64,000 nt of DNA from Pelecanus crispus (lineage: Eukaryota; Chordata; Aves; Pelecaniformes; Pelecanidae), in the NCBI RefSeq assembly GCF_030463565.1, contig NC_134654.1, forward strand, positions 19,297,702-19,361,701, in the 5' to 3' direction. Positions 1 through 11,800 of this stretch are shown here, in pieces. Every line of letters starts with the position of its first letter. The first letter of the stretch is position 1. Below the pieces are notes generated by a model. That model saw only the letters and a program-made list of their open reading frames with translations. It was not told where the DNA came from and made no database searches. The position numbers and the translations under genes were made by a program.

Positions 1-483
1 CAGATGCTGATTGCAGCAGTCCTGTCTACTTCAGCCCCATGCACTTGCTCAGTCCAAACAGAGTGGTTTTGAGGAAAGCCTGTGGGGTTGCTATACTAGG
101 ACTAGAATTAGGGCAATAATTCTTTCACTACACAAGCATGAAAATGTGAAGCTAAACATGAGTGTTTAAGCGGAGACTTGCCCCAAACTGTTTTGTGGCC
201 TTTTCTTCCTCTTAAAGAGGGAGGAAGAATAGCATGTTCAGCTGCTGCAACATGATGTCGCACTTACTGTGTCAGCTAGTGACAGAATGACCATTAAATA
301 GGGTAGCTCTTAACCTTCCAGGCTACTCAGCTGTTTTCCGCTGGGAAGAGAGTATGTACTGTAGGTATGTACTTTTCTGTGTTACCAGGATTATTTTCCC
401 ATGTGACTATTTTTATTTTACTTTGAAGCATAGCTACTGATGGTATTTTTAAGAAAAGCTTGATTTTTATTTTAATTTTACAG
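1..483 (+). other. CYBC1 intron, window edge
   Basis: This is intronic sequence upstream of the first visible CYBC1 exon. I see no CYBC1 exon, RNA gene or recognisable repeat here. The N-terminal exons must lie left of the window. Confidence 0.75.
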
Positions 484-580
484 GAAGCTGTATTTGATAA
501 GAACAAGGGAACGGTCTGCCTAAAAACATTCAATCTTTACAAAAAAATGCTGACCTTCTCAAAAGGAGGCAATGAACAAG
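484..580 (+). CDS. CYBC1: CYBC1 coding exon (first in window)
   Basis: A T-rich stretch ending in acag precedes codon GAA, and the exon closes AACAAG before donor gtgag. It encodes EAVFDKNKGTVCLKTFNLYK and on to GNEQ: 32 codons plus one base. The upstream intron ends in phase 0 and the downstream intron is phase 1. Confidence 0.95.
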
Positions 581-2681
581 GTGAGAAAGCAGTATCTGTG
601 GTAGCAAATGTGGTGGGCAGACAGAGGGAATGCATACATGCCCATTTAATGAGCTTCTCTGGAGTTCTGTACTCAAATTAGTCACATCTGTTTCCAGATC
701 TGTTTTGTTCCCAAGCAGCAGATATAATAGTCTGCCTCTCAGGACCCAATTGCTTTTTCAGGTTAGCATCTTGTTGTTTTAATCCAAGGTAACTAAGCTT
801 ACACATTGCTTTCTATAATAGTCTTAGCCATTCCTTTGGGATGCTAACATGCAGGTTTAAATTTCCCTTGGCTAGCCTGCTTTGCAGGTGGGACTGGTGG
901 AAAAACTTAAATTTTGGATCCAGGAGTTGAGATTTCTATAATCTAACCTGGTTTTGGTAGCAGGCAAATCTTTAGATATCATATGCAAGCAGGCATGTTA
1001 TGTCTTGCAGATATCATATGTGTTTAAAACGGCATATTCAGTAGGCTCAGCTTAATGCAGTATCTCATTTCTTTTGAGCTTCCTGTCAGAGTAGCAGAAG
1101 TTGAAGTATAGTGACTTGGTTGGGTCACTGTGAGACAGGAGCTCCATTGCAAGCTGAAGTAGGATCCTTTTCAATGTCAGATTTTTGTATTCTACTTGCT
1201 AGTCTAAATCAAACCAACTCTTAATACGCTTAGAAAACTGACAAAATTTGGAATGTCCTTAAGTTGAATTGTTTTTTAAACAGTTCATTTTGGAGATGGA
1301 AGATAAGAGATGTGGGGAGAAGGATGTTTAATGTCTCTGAACTTTTCTTTAGGGTATGTTTCTATGTTGGTAAGCTGAGCACATTTCTTCCTGAGAGGTT
1401 ATTTGGTAATAACTGTTTCAAGTACCATTAATGTGGGGATGCAGAGATCAGCAGATGCTCTGAACAGTTAAATCTTACAGTATTTGTTCAATCTCAGTAA
1501 ACTTAACAGCTGTTTACCTACTCTGTACAGAAAAATAGTTAAAACTGTCATTAAAGTGGGAAACATAAGTAATAAACTAGCGGTCCCCAGTTTCTGGGAG
1601 GCAGTATGTCTTGTTCATTAGGGCCTATACCACCTAGTATGTTCTGTAGTCTCTCCTTTTTTGTTTTGCCTGAATAGCTTAGCCATTGTTCGCTATTGCA
1701 GGACTGCTCTGGTTGTACAGGATCAGAGCATAGAGTCCCAGCCACGCAAGGCACTAGTAGCACTGTTGAGAGTTTACTGTAATGCTAATAGACTACTTTG
1801 TTTTCTATGTCTGTTTACAGTAGTGGCTCTACTGAATGAGATCCGAGATGTGAACGTGGAAGAGGAGACTGTGCGATATTTTGGGAAGGGTTACCTGGTT
1901 GTGCTACGATTTGTCACTGGATTTTCACACCCACTGACTCAGAGTGCAGTGTTGGGCTGTAGAAGGTGCAGTGTGGATTTTTTTTAATGAGAATGTAAGG
2001 TGGGAAGTACCAATCACATGGGTCAGTAATTGTCAACTATTGAGATGCATCTTAGCTCCATTTTCATACTTACTGATATGACCTTGTGTTACTCAGTTTA
2101 ACTTTTTCTAACCCTTTAATGCTTTCACTTGTGGACATTTGGGTTAACACCATCTTCCATCAGGAGACTGATCATATTTAGATATCTAAAATCCCTTTAC
2201 TGCTGCACATCTGCTCTAGTTACATTCACTAGCTCAGCTGTGCAATGGCAGAGGGGATTAAGTCTCTTTTGTAGACATCCAGTGTATTTACCAGTTAACA
2301 GGATTTATGTTAAGCATCGATAATAAGGAATCTTGCAGCAGGGACTGTGGGGAAAAAGGATTGATTTGTTCTGATGTGGAAGTAATGGCTTGGCTTGATA
2401 TGCCTTCAGAAGTGGGATGCTGTCAGTCATACTCTATGCCATATGTTGACTAGCCCTTCCAGCAGTTATTCTCAAGAATTAGCGTGCCTGTTCTTGTCTT
2501 GTCAACAATATAGTTCCACTAACTTTTTTACTTTTTTTTTCTTTTCCACAGTGATGTGGAAGCAGTTGCCAAACTTATTACTAGTTTTCTGGAACTGGAC
2601 AGAGTAGAGAGCCAACAAGATCTCTCTCAGAGCAGCGAAACAGAGGCTAGTGATGCAGATGAACCACAGGATAAATATTAA
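484..2681 (+). CDS. CYBC1: CYBC1 (EROS), C-terminal part, three exons
   Basis: This is the 3' part of the cytochrome b-245 chaperone 1 gene (EROS, human C17orf62). In the family this ER membrane protein stabilises the gp91phox/p22phox heterodimer and so supports the phagocyte oxidative burst. Joining 484-580, 1821-1965 and 2552-2681 gives 123 residues, starting EAVFDKNKGTVCLKTF and ending in a serine- and acid-rich tail before TAA. The diagnostic stretches VRYFGKGYLVVLR and TGFSHPLTQSAV match my memory of the human protein almost residue for residue, and so does the tail SQSSETEAS. The membrane-spanning N-terminal part, about 67 residues in human, must lie upstream of position 1. All splice sites are GT-AG and phases close. 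The gene converges on HEXD, as in human. No frame damage is seen. Identity is very secure. Confidence 0.96.
1821..1965 (+). CDS. CYBC1: CYBC1 coding exon (second in window)
   Basis: The acceptor is ctgtttacag and the donor is gtgcag. The first two bases complete a valine codon split with the previous exon. It encodes VVALLNEIRDVNVEEE, then the conserved VRYFGKGYLVVLR and GFSHPLTQSAVLGCR, and ends with AG of a split serine codon. Confidence 0.95.
2552..2681 (+). CDS. CYBC1: CYBC1 last coding exon
   Basis: A long pyrimidine run ending in cttttccacag precedes the exon. The first T completes serine, followed by DVEAVAKLITSFLELDRVES and an acidic, serine-rich tail (SQSSETEASDADEPQDKY), then TAA at 2679-2681. 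The tail is typical of the family and slightly divergent from human. Confidence 0.95.
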
Positions 2682-3473
2682 TAGTCATCATCAGCTGAAG
2701 AAAGCGGAGGCTTTCAAACATCTGGAAAATATACTGATCGTTCTTCAGAAAAAGAAATCCCTCTCAGTCCTGACCTGGGCATTTCTCTACATGTGGACTT
2801 ACAATGGGAGGAATCTGTCATAGGGCACCTTTTTTAGTGCTAAACTGCTTCAGGATCCATACTCACAGTATTGCCGTCGTAGAGTCCAAGGCAAATTCTG
2901 TTTTATTTGCTCCTTTGACTTAGTTCCTGTATGTGGACATTGCTGGCTTTTGGACTTTGTCAGGTCATCAAAATTGTCTAGGAATAGTTATTTATTAATG
3001 AATCAGTTTGAAATCATTTATTGCTTTCCCATTAATGAGGTGGACATACAGATGTAAACTTCCACTTACTGCAGACATCTGCTGCAGGTAGAGTATATGA
3101 AATGAAGAGCTGAGTTTGTAACTCGTAACACAATGCTTTGAGGCTTTTCTTGAAATGTTATAAATGACTGAATATATTGCTAACTTGGCTTTAAGCAGCT
3201 TAATATATGCAATTAGGTGATGCAGGATAGTGGTACTTTTATATTCTCTACTACTGACTTGCCATTAGATATCAGTGGAAATTAAAGTTGGAGTTGACTG
3301 TCTTGGAATTGGAAACATCAGCCTGATCAACTTGTTACATTGTCTTCTCTTGGACTTGTCAAGGAGCTATAAATAGTAAACAAAAATGATCATGTTGATG
3401 ATTCAACATCTTTGGGATGTTCTAGCTTAATCCTGTTCTGCTTAACTTCTGGGTATAGACTACCCCAAGATAG

Positions 3474-3479
3474 AATAAA
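3474..3479 (+). terminator. Candidate CYBC1 polyadenylation signal
   Basis: This is the first canonical AATAAA after the CYBC1 stop codon, about 790 bases downstream. A T/G-rich stretch (actgtgtatttgg) follows within 45 bases, as expected of a downstream element. Other AATAAA hexamers lie at 7232 and 7629, so the real 3' end cannot be fixed from sequence alone. Confidence 0.35.
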
Positions 3480-6400
3480 CTTTTTCCAGACCTCAACATT
3501 TACTATTTTAACTGTGTATTTGGAAAGGAAGAAAAGCACATCTGTTACTTTAGGTAGGGAGAAGACTGATGTCAAACATGGCAGCCTAGATTTGTTTAGT
3601 ATTTCCTCACTTGAAATGATACTGAAGTGCTAAATAATAACTAACTTTTTTAAGACAGCTGGGATAGACCCAGTGTTTGACTTGCACCCATGTTTTATTC
3701 CAGGTGTGTGTAGTGTCCTCTGTTCTGACCAATGGATTCACAAATAGTTAAAATATGAATTTTCCAACGTATTTTTTGAAGTAAAAGCTACCTCTGTTAG
3801 TCAAAACGTTCTGTCTAGAACTAAAACTTCATCATGCCTATATCAACATGTCAGTACAAGAAAAAACTTGTAAAGAGCTAAAAGTTCCTTCAGTGTGCTA
3901 AAACTGCTTGTATTAAAGTTCACTGTTTTCTTTAGGAATTGTATGGTGATAAGACCTGGATTAGAAAATATTTACACAGTTACTTCTAGGAGATCTGAAT
4001 GGGGTACAAGGTAACTGTGTAGTTGGCTTTCACAGTTAGCCAGCAGCAAATGTCTTCTGGCAGCAGTTTCTTCAGGACTTAAAAGAACCTGCATTCTTCT
4101 TTCAAAGCATTCTACCTCTACAGAAGAGAAAGCTCTGAAAAGATTTCAGCAGAAGCTATGTCCTGTTCTGTGTTCCAGCCATATCTGAAACGAAGCACAT
4201 GCTTATCTGACCAAAGAACAGCTTGTACCAAGATTTCACTTCCAGCCAGTTAGACCCAGTATGTGAGCTGTGAGGCAAAGATGCTCTTACTGTCAGTTTG
4301 AAAAGGGAATCAGACTGTAACAGGGAGATAGCTGTTGACGCAGCTTGACTGCAGCACAGAAGTGGGTCTATTACTATTAAATTAGAAACTTGTAATCACA
4401 TCAGGTATCAAAGCAGATGTCTGTCAATAGACATGCTTGTTAAGTCCTCTGAGTTGGTGAGCTAATCATGTGGCTTTCAATCTCTACCCCATATCACTGG
4501 AATTGGGAAGCTGCTGTGTATGAATGTGGGAAATTAGGTTGCAGGCAATTAGCTAAATTTGGCCTTTATTCTAAAGCACAGCTGTGAGCTAAGAATAATC
4601 ATCAAACCTGTTTAAAAAAACATTGCAGGATGTAACACTTCGGAGTGATCTTCATTTAAATCCACTCTAATATATATACCCTAAGTAACACTCATGTTGG
4701 AGAGAGGAGACTTTGGAGAACCCTTCCCCCTGTGTAAAATGAGAATGTTAAGTGTTCTAAGGACTTCCAGTTAGAAATACTGAAAAAAACTAGAGTATTT
4801 AATGGTAGAATGTAAGGAAAAGGGCTCAATCTGCAGGTAACTGCTGCTTTGTAGCAAGGATATTCAAAGGGAGTACACGGTATGGATATGCATTGCACTT
4901 AATATTCTGAGCCCACAGATTTGACCACGGATGAAATGGACAAAACTGCCTGCATTCAATCTTAGCTATACTGGGTTTTCTTTGTATTTCCATGAGAGCT
5001 AACATTCCGTGGACGATACAAACCATGTTGCGGTTTTCCAGTTAAAAATCAGCTTTAGAAAGGTATGTCTGGTCATCTAACCCTATACTGCATCATGTGC
5101 TCTGCTTCTGCTGAGCTCTTTTGTGCATCTAGCTTGCTGTATGTTCTCGATGTTAGTAATGTATATCCTTATGGACTATGTAATATCATTATACAAAGAC
5201 TAAAACAATGTAAGGAAAATCAAAATCCCTAGAAAGGGGAATGACCTATAGTAAGTTGTAACATAGCTTGAAACACATTCTGTGGAGTAAGTTGCATTTT
5301 CACTTATGTCCAATGATCATCTCTTTAAAGACGTTCTATAGTGTCCCCCTCCCACCTTGGTACGCTCCTGATTGTAGGCTGGAGAGGGATGACTGCTGAC
5401 ATGCACTGTGTGTGTAGGAGGAATATTTTGACTCCTCAGCCTTTCACTTGGAACAGCTGGTGTAATCCTCTCTTGTACCATGTCCATTTTGCATTTGGCA
5501 GCTCAGTTGCCATACAAACTAGGACAGCTTCAAAGGAGATCACCTGAGTTCTGTAGGCTGAGCAATGTGAAGGCTGACTGAGTAAATTCTTCCAATGCTG
5601 TGGGTTCTGCCTGTGGGCTCTGTGCTGGGCACGGCTGGCTTGATACGTGCAGCTGGGAGCTCACTGTGATACCAACCTACAGTGCAGGTAAAGAATGTTG
5701 CAGCTTGGCACTTGGATGCCGTACATGAATGTGTATCACAGGCTGATGTGTATTTCTCTTGATCTAGGTTTTGAGCTTCCTGTCTTCAAAAACTGTTTGT
5801 CTTTTGTACTTGGAAGACATATCCAGATTCTCGTGTTTTGCAGTAACTGTGTGCATGGAAAATTAACTTGCAAATTGCTTTTAACATGGATTTGGTTTTG
5901 GTCTGCAGACTCCTCAGTGGTGTGATGCAGCTTGGAGGAACTATTTAGAACAGCAGGTGCTAACTCGGGACAGGTTCTGTCCTTCCCTCTTTCCACTAGT
6001 CCCCTCTCTCATCCTCTTTTCCTGCCACTTTTCACCATTTTGCTGAAAGCTTTTTTGGATAGTTTTCCTCACTTCTCTAGGGCCTAGCATATCAAAAGGC
6101 CCAGTAAATGAAGCCTTATGTGTGTCTGAGTTAGTGACTTGTACTAAAAGGAATGATGTGAAAGACTAGTTTTGTTTAGGAAATTAGATACTCCTCTAGG
6201 AGAGTATTACAGATGTATTTGTTAAAGTTTTTGCATCTCGGGCTGTCTAGTAACTTGAGCCTGGACAGCTGTAGTATGACTTATAAATTATTTGAAAATC
6301 TGCATAAAAGATCTTAAGTTAGATCTAACGCCTTGCTCCATAAAGCCAGCATTTTCTGTTGTGTCAGTTCATACAACTGTATGGTAAGTGCCATTTGGCA

Positions 6401-6979
6401 GATGCTTCAGCTTAAACTTGAGTAGCACATTTGAAGTTACTTGCATGTGTACGGTTGGATGGGATCATGGCCTTAGCTGTCATACTGAACCAAAGCTAGA
6501 CTGCATGTTGTACAAAGGGAGAAAGTTGCATTATGTAAGCTATAATCTAATATTCTGATATTTCACAAAATGAGATATTCTAGTAACTAGGATCAATTGT
6601 GCAAGTCTCAAAGAAAATCAGAGTATTTATACTATATAGCTGAGATCTGACTCTTGTGCTGTATTTATGAAGTTACACAGATAGCAAAAACTAAGCTGGC
6701 TTACATAATAGAGTGCTAGTTCTGACACTGTAGTAGGTTGCTGAGAGGCAAAAATACTTCTGGAAAATGTTTAGAAATTGCTTTTCTGCTTTAAAATTGC
6801 AAGTAGAATTTCAGCAAGGCCTTGTATATTGTCTTTTTTTTAAAAAAATATCCATTGATAAAATCAACTTTAACTTGTTTTGTGTCACTGTAGTCTTTTA
6901 TATTGTTTTTAATTAAAATTATTAAAATATTAATGGCTGTCTAAATTACCACTTGGCAAGACCTACTGAAGGAGTTAAT

Positions 6980-7009
6980 GGGGGGGTTGGGGGGGGTTGG
7001 GGGGTTGGG
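6980..7009 (+). repeat. G-tract cluster, quadruplex-forming motif
   Basis: Four runs of G (7, 8, 6 and 3 bases) are separated only by TT, with a fifth GGG three bases further on. This fits the canonical four-tract, short-loop quadruplex pattern on the plus strand. Confidence 0.85.
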
Positions 7010-7218
7010 AATGGGACCATAGAGGAAGCTCAAGTACCTAGCTCCTTACTGATGCTGCTTCCGCTCTTTTACAGCAGTCTGGCTTTAAGTTTCATATAAG
7101 CTGATATAACCAACTCTCCACTGGTGAAATATTTGCATTTTTCCCCTCTTTAAACCCAACCAACATGCCACATGCAAAACAAAGGCAAGTTTCCACAAAC
7201 ATTTTGAGTATCAAAGGA

Positions 7219-7224
7219 TTTATT
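7219..7224 (-). terminator. Candidate distal HEXD polyadenylation signal
   Basis: AATAAA on the minus strand, about 1.4 kb past the HEXD stop. It lies close to a plus-strand AATAAA at 7232, which would make the two 3'UTRs meet or overlap if both are used. There is no other support. Confidence 0.2.
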
Positions 7225-8639
7225 AAAGTAAAATAAATTAAGATCTTGTTTAGTTCAAGGTACATGACTTTTGTAATTAAGGTATCCATAGCAATTGATT
7301 CTTTTTAGATAATCTGCATGTGGACCTAACTCCTGTAGCTCTCATTAAGTTAGATTTGTCTTATGCTGTGTCTTGTACTTTCTGTATCTAGAGCTCTACT
7401 CTTTGTAATACATTGTTCCAAGAAAATTTCAATACCTGTGCTTCCAAAAGATGACTTTCAAGAAGGCAAGAAATGAAGCAAACAAGTAAAGATTATTTTG
7501 AATATTCACAGCAGTGTACCTAACTGCCAGACTTTTGAATTATTTTCCCTTGTGGTGATTATCTTAATGCTCCAGTTAAGTCCACAAAATATATTGCTAT
7601 ACATTATTAAAAGTTCAACATTAAAGAGAATAAACCAGCATTTTTCCCTCATTCAGTAGACTTTAGTCATGCTTTGAATTTGGATGAACCTGCAGTCTCA
7701 GGTTTTATGTGGCAAAGTAGGTGCTTTAAAGTAACTGGGATGGTGCTTTTCTGTGGGGATGAAACAATGCTTAGCTTAGATGATGCTTTGGTAAAATGTC
7801 AAGAAGCCCAATGTGTTAAGGCACTTTTCCCTCAAACTCCAAGTGTCACCTTCATTATTGGCAACGAGGCCCTTTCCTGTAGCTCCCTCTTGTTCTGTGC
7901 TGCCATGGTACATGTTCTTTCATGTATCTGCTGTAACCTAGTGAGCATCAAGACAGCAGTTCCTTGCTCAGACTTCTGCATAAAGTTGGATGTTAATTTC
8001 CTGATCTCAGGCTAATCAAAGCTGGATTTAGGACTGATGGCTTTATGTATTTCAAAGACTGAAAATGTCCAAAATGAAATGGAACAAATCAACTGCTCTA
8101 TGCTGCGGAAGGACTTGTCATGATGGAATAGTAGGACACATCTCTGAATATACCTGAAAGAGGAATGAGACCATAAGGACCTCAAGCATGTTTAAAGTAT
8201 CCTAAATCTCTCTTTATGGAAATTGTGAAGGGAGGACATGATGGCTAGTGACTAGACTAGAACTTGTGGAACTTTTCAAGGTCATTGTAATGTAAGGAAG
8301 TCTATTACTACAAATACTGAATTTGGAAGAAACTGGGTTTTTCTCCTGCCTTGTAATGCAGCTCAGTTCTGACTCACTCCTGCATTCTGTTATGCAAGGG
8401 GAGAAAACCTGAATTATAGGGCAGGTGATTTAAGGCTCAATAATGTGTGAAGACAGGAAAATTAAAATACAGTTGAAGCCTATTACACTAATAAATTCCT
8501 TTATGCCTTCAGGTCACTTGTGTTTAATCACAGTTCCTGCTTCAACTCTTTAAGATGATAAATTCTAGCTATATGACTAGTTGCAGATTTCCACTAGCCA
8601 TGTTTTCCCATGGAATAAGACAGACTAATTGAAATGCCC

Positions 8640-8808
8640 CTAATTTTGTGCTTTTATTGCTTTATCTAAGTCATCCACCACTTGCTGCAGCTTCTGTAGG
8701 CTGGGATGGACGTTCTCCTCCATCCACTCCTCTACAGTACACTTGTGGAAAACTTGCTCCATGGCTGCTTGGAGGTCTTGCACCACAGCATTCCACTTGG
8801 AGAGAAGA
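8640..8808 (-). CDS. HEXD: HEXD last coding exon (12)
   Basis: Residues 417-472 and TAG at 8640-8642. It encodes [36 protein letters not shown] and ends KAIKAQN. The acceptor is ctgctcag. The human protein continues with a proline-rich tail that is absent here. Confidence 0.95.
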
Positions 8809-11800
8809 CTGAGCAGAAATCAGAAGGAAGAAACAATCACATTTGCAGCTCAGCTCTGCCTCAAGGGAGGGCTAGCTTACTGGACCTTTTAAAGGGAGTA
8901 CCGTCCTTAAAATTACTTTACAGGAAAATCAGCATCTATTACAAGAGCTGAAAGGACTTGATTTTGTGCAGATGGCAAAAGGTTGATGCTGTTTGTGTTT
9001 AAGTACCACTAATCTTGGCGCTTCTCTTATGCAACGACTTTTAAAGTACACAAATGTGAGCTCAGAAAAACACTATACACATTTTAAGTGTAACTGAAAC
9101 CCACTATAAGACTTGTTTGGAATTTAATTCTGTTTTTTTATCAGCAAGAGCAGATGCAGTTGGATGTTCACCTTATCACAGGAAAAATGTATAAATTAGC
9201 CATTTAGCAGGAATCAGCATCGTCTTTAGCACAAGTTCTGAAAAAGCACATGCAGGGGGAAGGGGTCTGGTTTTATTCCAAGCCCTGCCTGGAACATGGC
9301 CTACGGGGGGCTCCTATGCTGCAGCTAACACCTGCTGTAAGATGCAGCATATATACATATATGCAGTAACTGCATATACAAGGGAGAGGTTTTTAGAGAC
9401 CAATTTTGTACCTGTATTCAAAGAATTTGTTCAACAGGAGGCAGAAATAAACATGTTCTTCTGTTTAAAACCATATTATGAATACTTCATATTGTTTGAT
9501 TTCCACTAATGCTTCTGAAATAATTTTAGAAAGAGGCAAGGACTCAAAACTGTGTGTTGGGCACTTCAGTGCGCCAAATATGACAGACTTTATTTCCCCT
9601 ATAATGCAAAATAAGTGGTGTTACCTTACTGCATCTGGTTGAAAGTGATGCATTATTATAGGATGAATAATCTTCCTTTTTCTGTGGTAGGGGCTGAACC
9701 AGCCTGTAACATATCTGAAAATGCATGTTAGTATGAGCAGTTTTTGGAACAGCAGTGACATGTGTAGGTTGACAGGGAGGTGATAGGGCTGTAGCTGAAC
9801 TTCTCCTGCACAAATAGAGATAATGCTGAAGGATTAAGTAAATTTAAGTCTACAGATCTTTGGAACGACCTTGTAAATGATCAGTTATTCTCATCTACCA
9901 GGAACAGTCATCTGTTGCAATTTAAATTTCATTTCCAGGTCCTTTTTTTGGTAACCATACCATTAAAAAAAAATCACTTTTACTTTAAGTAACAGTAAGA
10001 TTTATTTCAGGAAAGAACTTGATTCTTGAAATAAGGGCAGCACACAGCATTTAGGAATTCTGCTGAAATATTTTAAATCTGCATCTAAGTATTACATTCT
10101 GCTGCGGTGTCAATATATAGGGATATGATGCCTTAAATGTAGAGCTTGATGTTTAAATCACTTCTCTGGAGTTGTGCCCCATTTTGAGATGATACAGCTC
10201 CCACACTCCTGCAGACAGCCAGAGAATCAACATAAACCTTATTACCTGTTCCTTTCAAGAAGTTCATCCACTGATGACTTGAGGTAGAAGCTAACTTGCG
10301 TCACAAGTGTAAGGATATTGCTCCCAGGAAAGGTCCCCAGACTTGTGCTGTCCAAAAAGGATCTGTTAAGTTTCTGAACTTACCACGCAGTGAGAAGCAT
10401 CTGAATCCCACAGCTGGAATTTTACCTCATGAAAGTTTCAGTTTCCAGGTTGGACATTCCCAGGAGCTTTTCCACATTTTTTTTAATCTTTTCAGAATAG
10501 CCACCTGGCAGAAGACAGTGGAAGTAAGTAAAAGGAGCCTAAATAACCAAAATGTTCTTAAAGAGGGTTTTTCTGGAGTACTCTGCATTGGCTTAGTAGT
10601 TCTCCTTGGATGAAGATTTTTTAAAAAGTAAAATGGAAATAGAACAAGGAAAAAAACTTGGGGGTGGGAGGAGTACATTGTCTTTCACACAATTGTCTTG
10701 TGCTAGGTAAAGCACTTCCTAACTATGAGCTTTCCATTCAGGGTGCTGAATATTTTTAGTGCCTTAGTTAAAAATAGGTATGTTGTGGGGTTTTTTATTT
10801 TGAAAATAAGAAATGCAGGAAGACAAAAATAAAAATTCTATTGGAACTGCCTGTGAAGAAACCAGAAACTACAGGAAATATTTTACCAGACAGTGTACTA
10901 CCTAGATCAATTTTAAGAAAATTGATTAGTTAAAACAACTTTTACATGTAAACAAGATCTAAATGTAAACGAAATTAGTCTCTGATATGCCAGTAGTGTT
11001 TCAAATCAGTTTCAAAAGCATTTTGGCTTCTTAATTTTTTTTTGGTATAAGCATGAAGAAGTTTGCGACCATTTATGGGTCAAAACATAATAAATGATTA
11101 GTATACTATGGCTATTTTTAAATACTTAGGCCAAGAGGCTTCTCTGCTCCTGTATCGCAAACAATCAAGATTGCAATTTATTGTTCATAATTCAGACCAC
11201 GATCAGATAGTCAAACCACCTCAAAATGTAATAAGCCCGTGCCAACCTTAGGGCAAGGTCACTTCACGCTTGTGCTAGGCATTAGCTGAGAGAGAATAAA
11301 GTTGTCATTGTACCATTCGTTAGTGCCTGCAGACATACAGCCAGTGATGGAATTGCCACAGGCAGAAGCTCACACAAAACAGAGAAGTGATCATACCTAA
11401 ATAAGAAAACATTAATTAATTAGACATTTTACTGTTAGAACATACTAAACAAGTGGAAAGTGTTAATATTTCAATCACTAAAATTCAAAGAGCTTTAGAA
11501 ACATTAGTTTCTGTCTCGGAGAAGGGGCCTTTATCTCTGAAACGCTAAGTATTCCTGGTTTACTGCTGAGAACAGATACAACAAATTACTTTCTCAAGCC
11601 AAATTAGGGTCAGAAATTGGAATTCAGCTCTCTCGATTCCCTCAGACCTCCTGACTGTTGCATAAAAACCTTTTACTCCTTCATTACATTAACAAACTCT
11701 TCTCTCTTATGCAACTTCATTCTATTTGAATTCACATTAGACATTCAGATATACACCATGCATTGTGCTATGCTGTCTATAAGCAGTCCAAGGTGGCACA

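Larger units (their letters stand above)
2682..8639. other. CYBC1-HEXD tail-to-tail intergenic/3'UTR interval
   Basis: About 6 kb lies between two convergent stop codons. It is AT-rich, has no open frame above about 113 codons, and shows no splice-linked coding pattern that I can recognise. It should contain the 3'UTRs of CYBC1 (plus strand) and HEXD (minus strand). The notable structure is the G-tract cluster near 6980. Candidate poly(A) hexamers occur on the plus strand at 3474, 7232 and 7629 and on the minus strand at 7219-7224. Confidence 0.7.

Noticed and set aside
7674-8015. A 113-codon plus-strand frame in the CYBC1-HEXD interval
   Set aside because: No recognisable domain, no splice-linked partners and ordinary AT-rich composition. 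Most likely chance.
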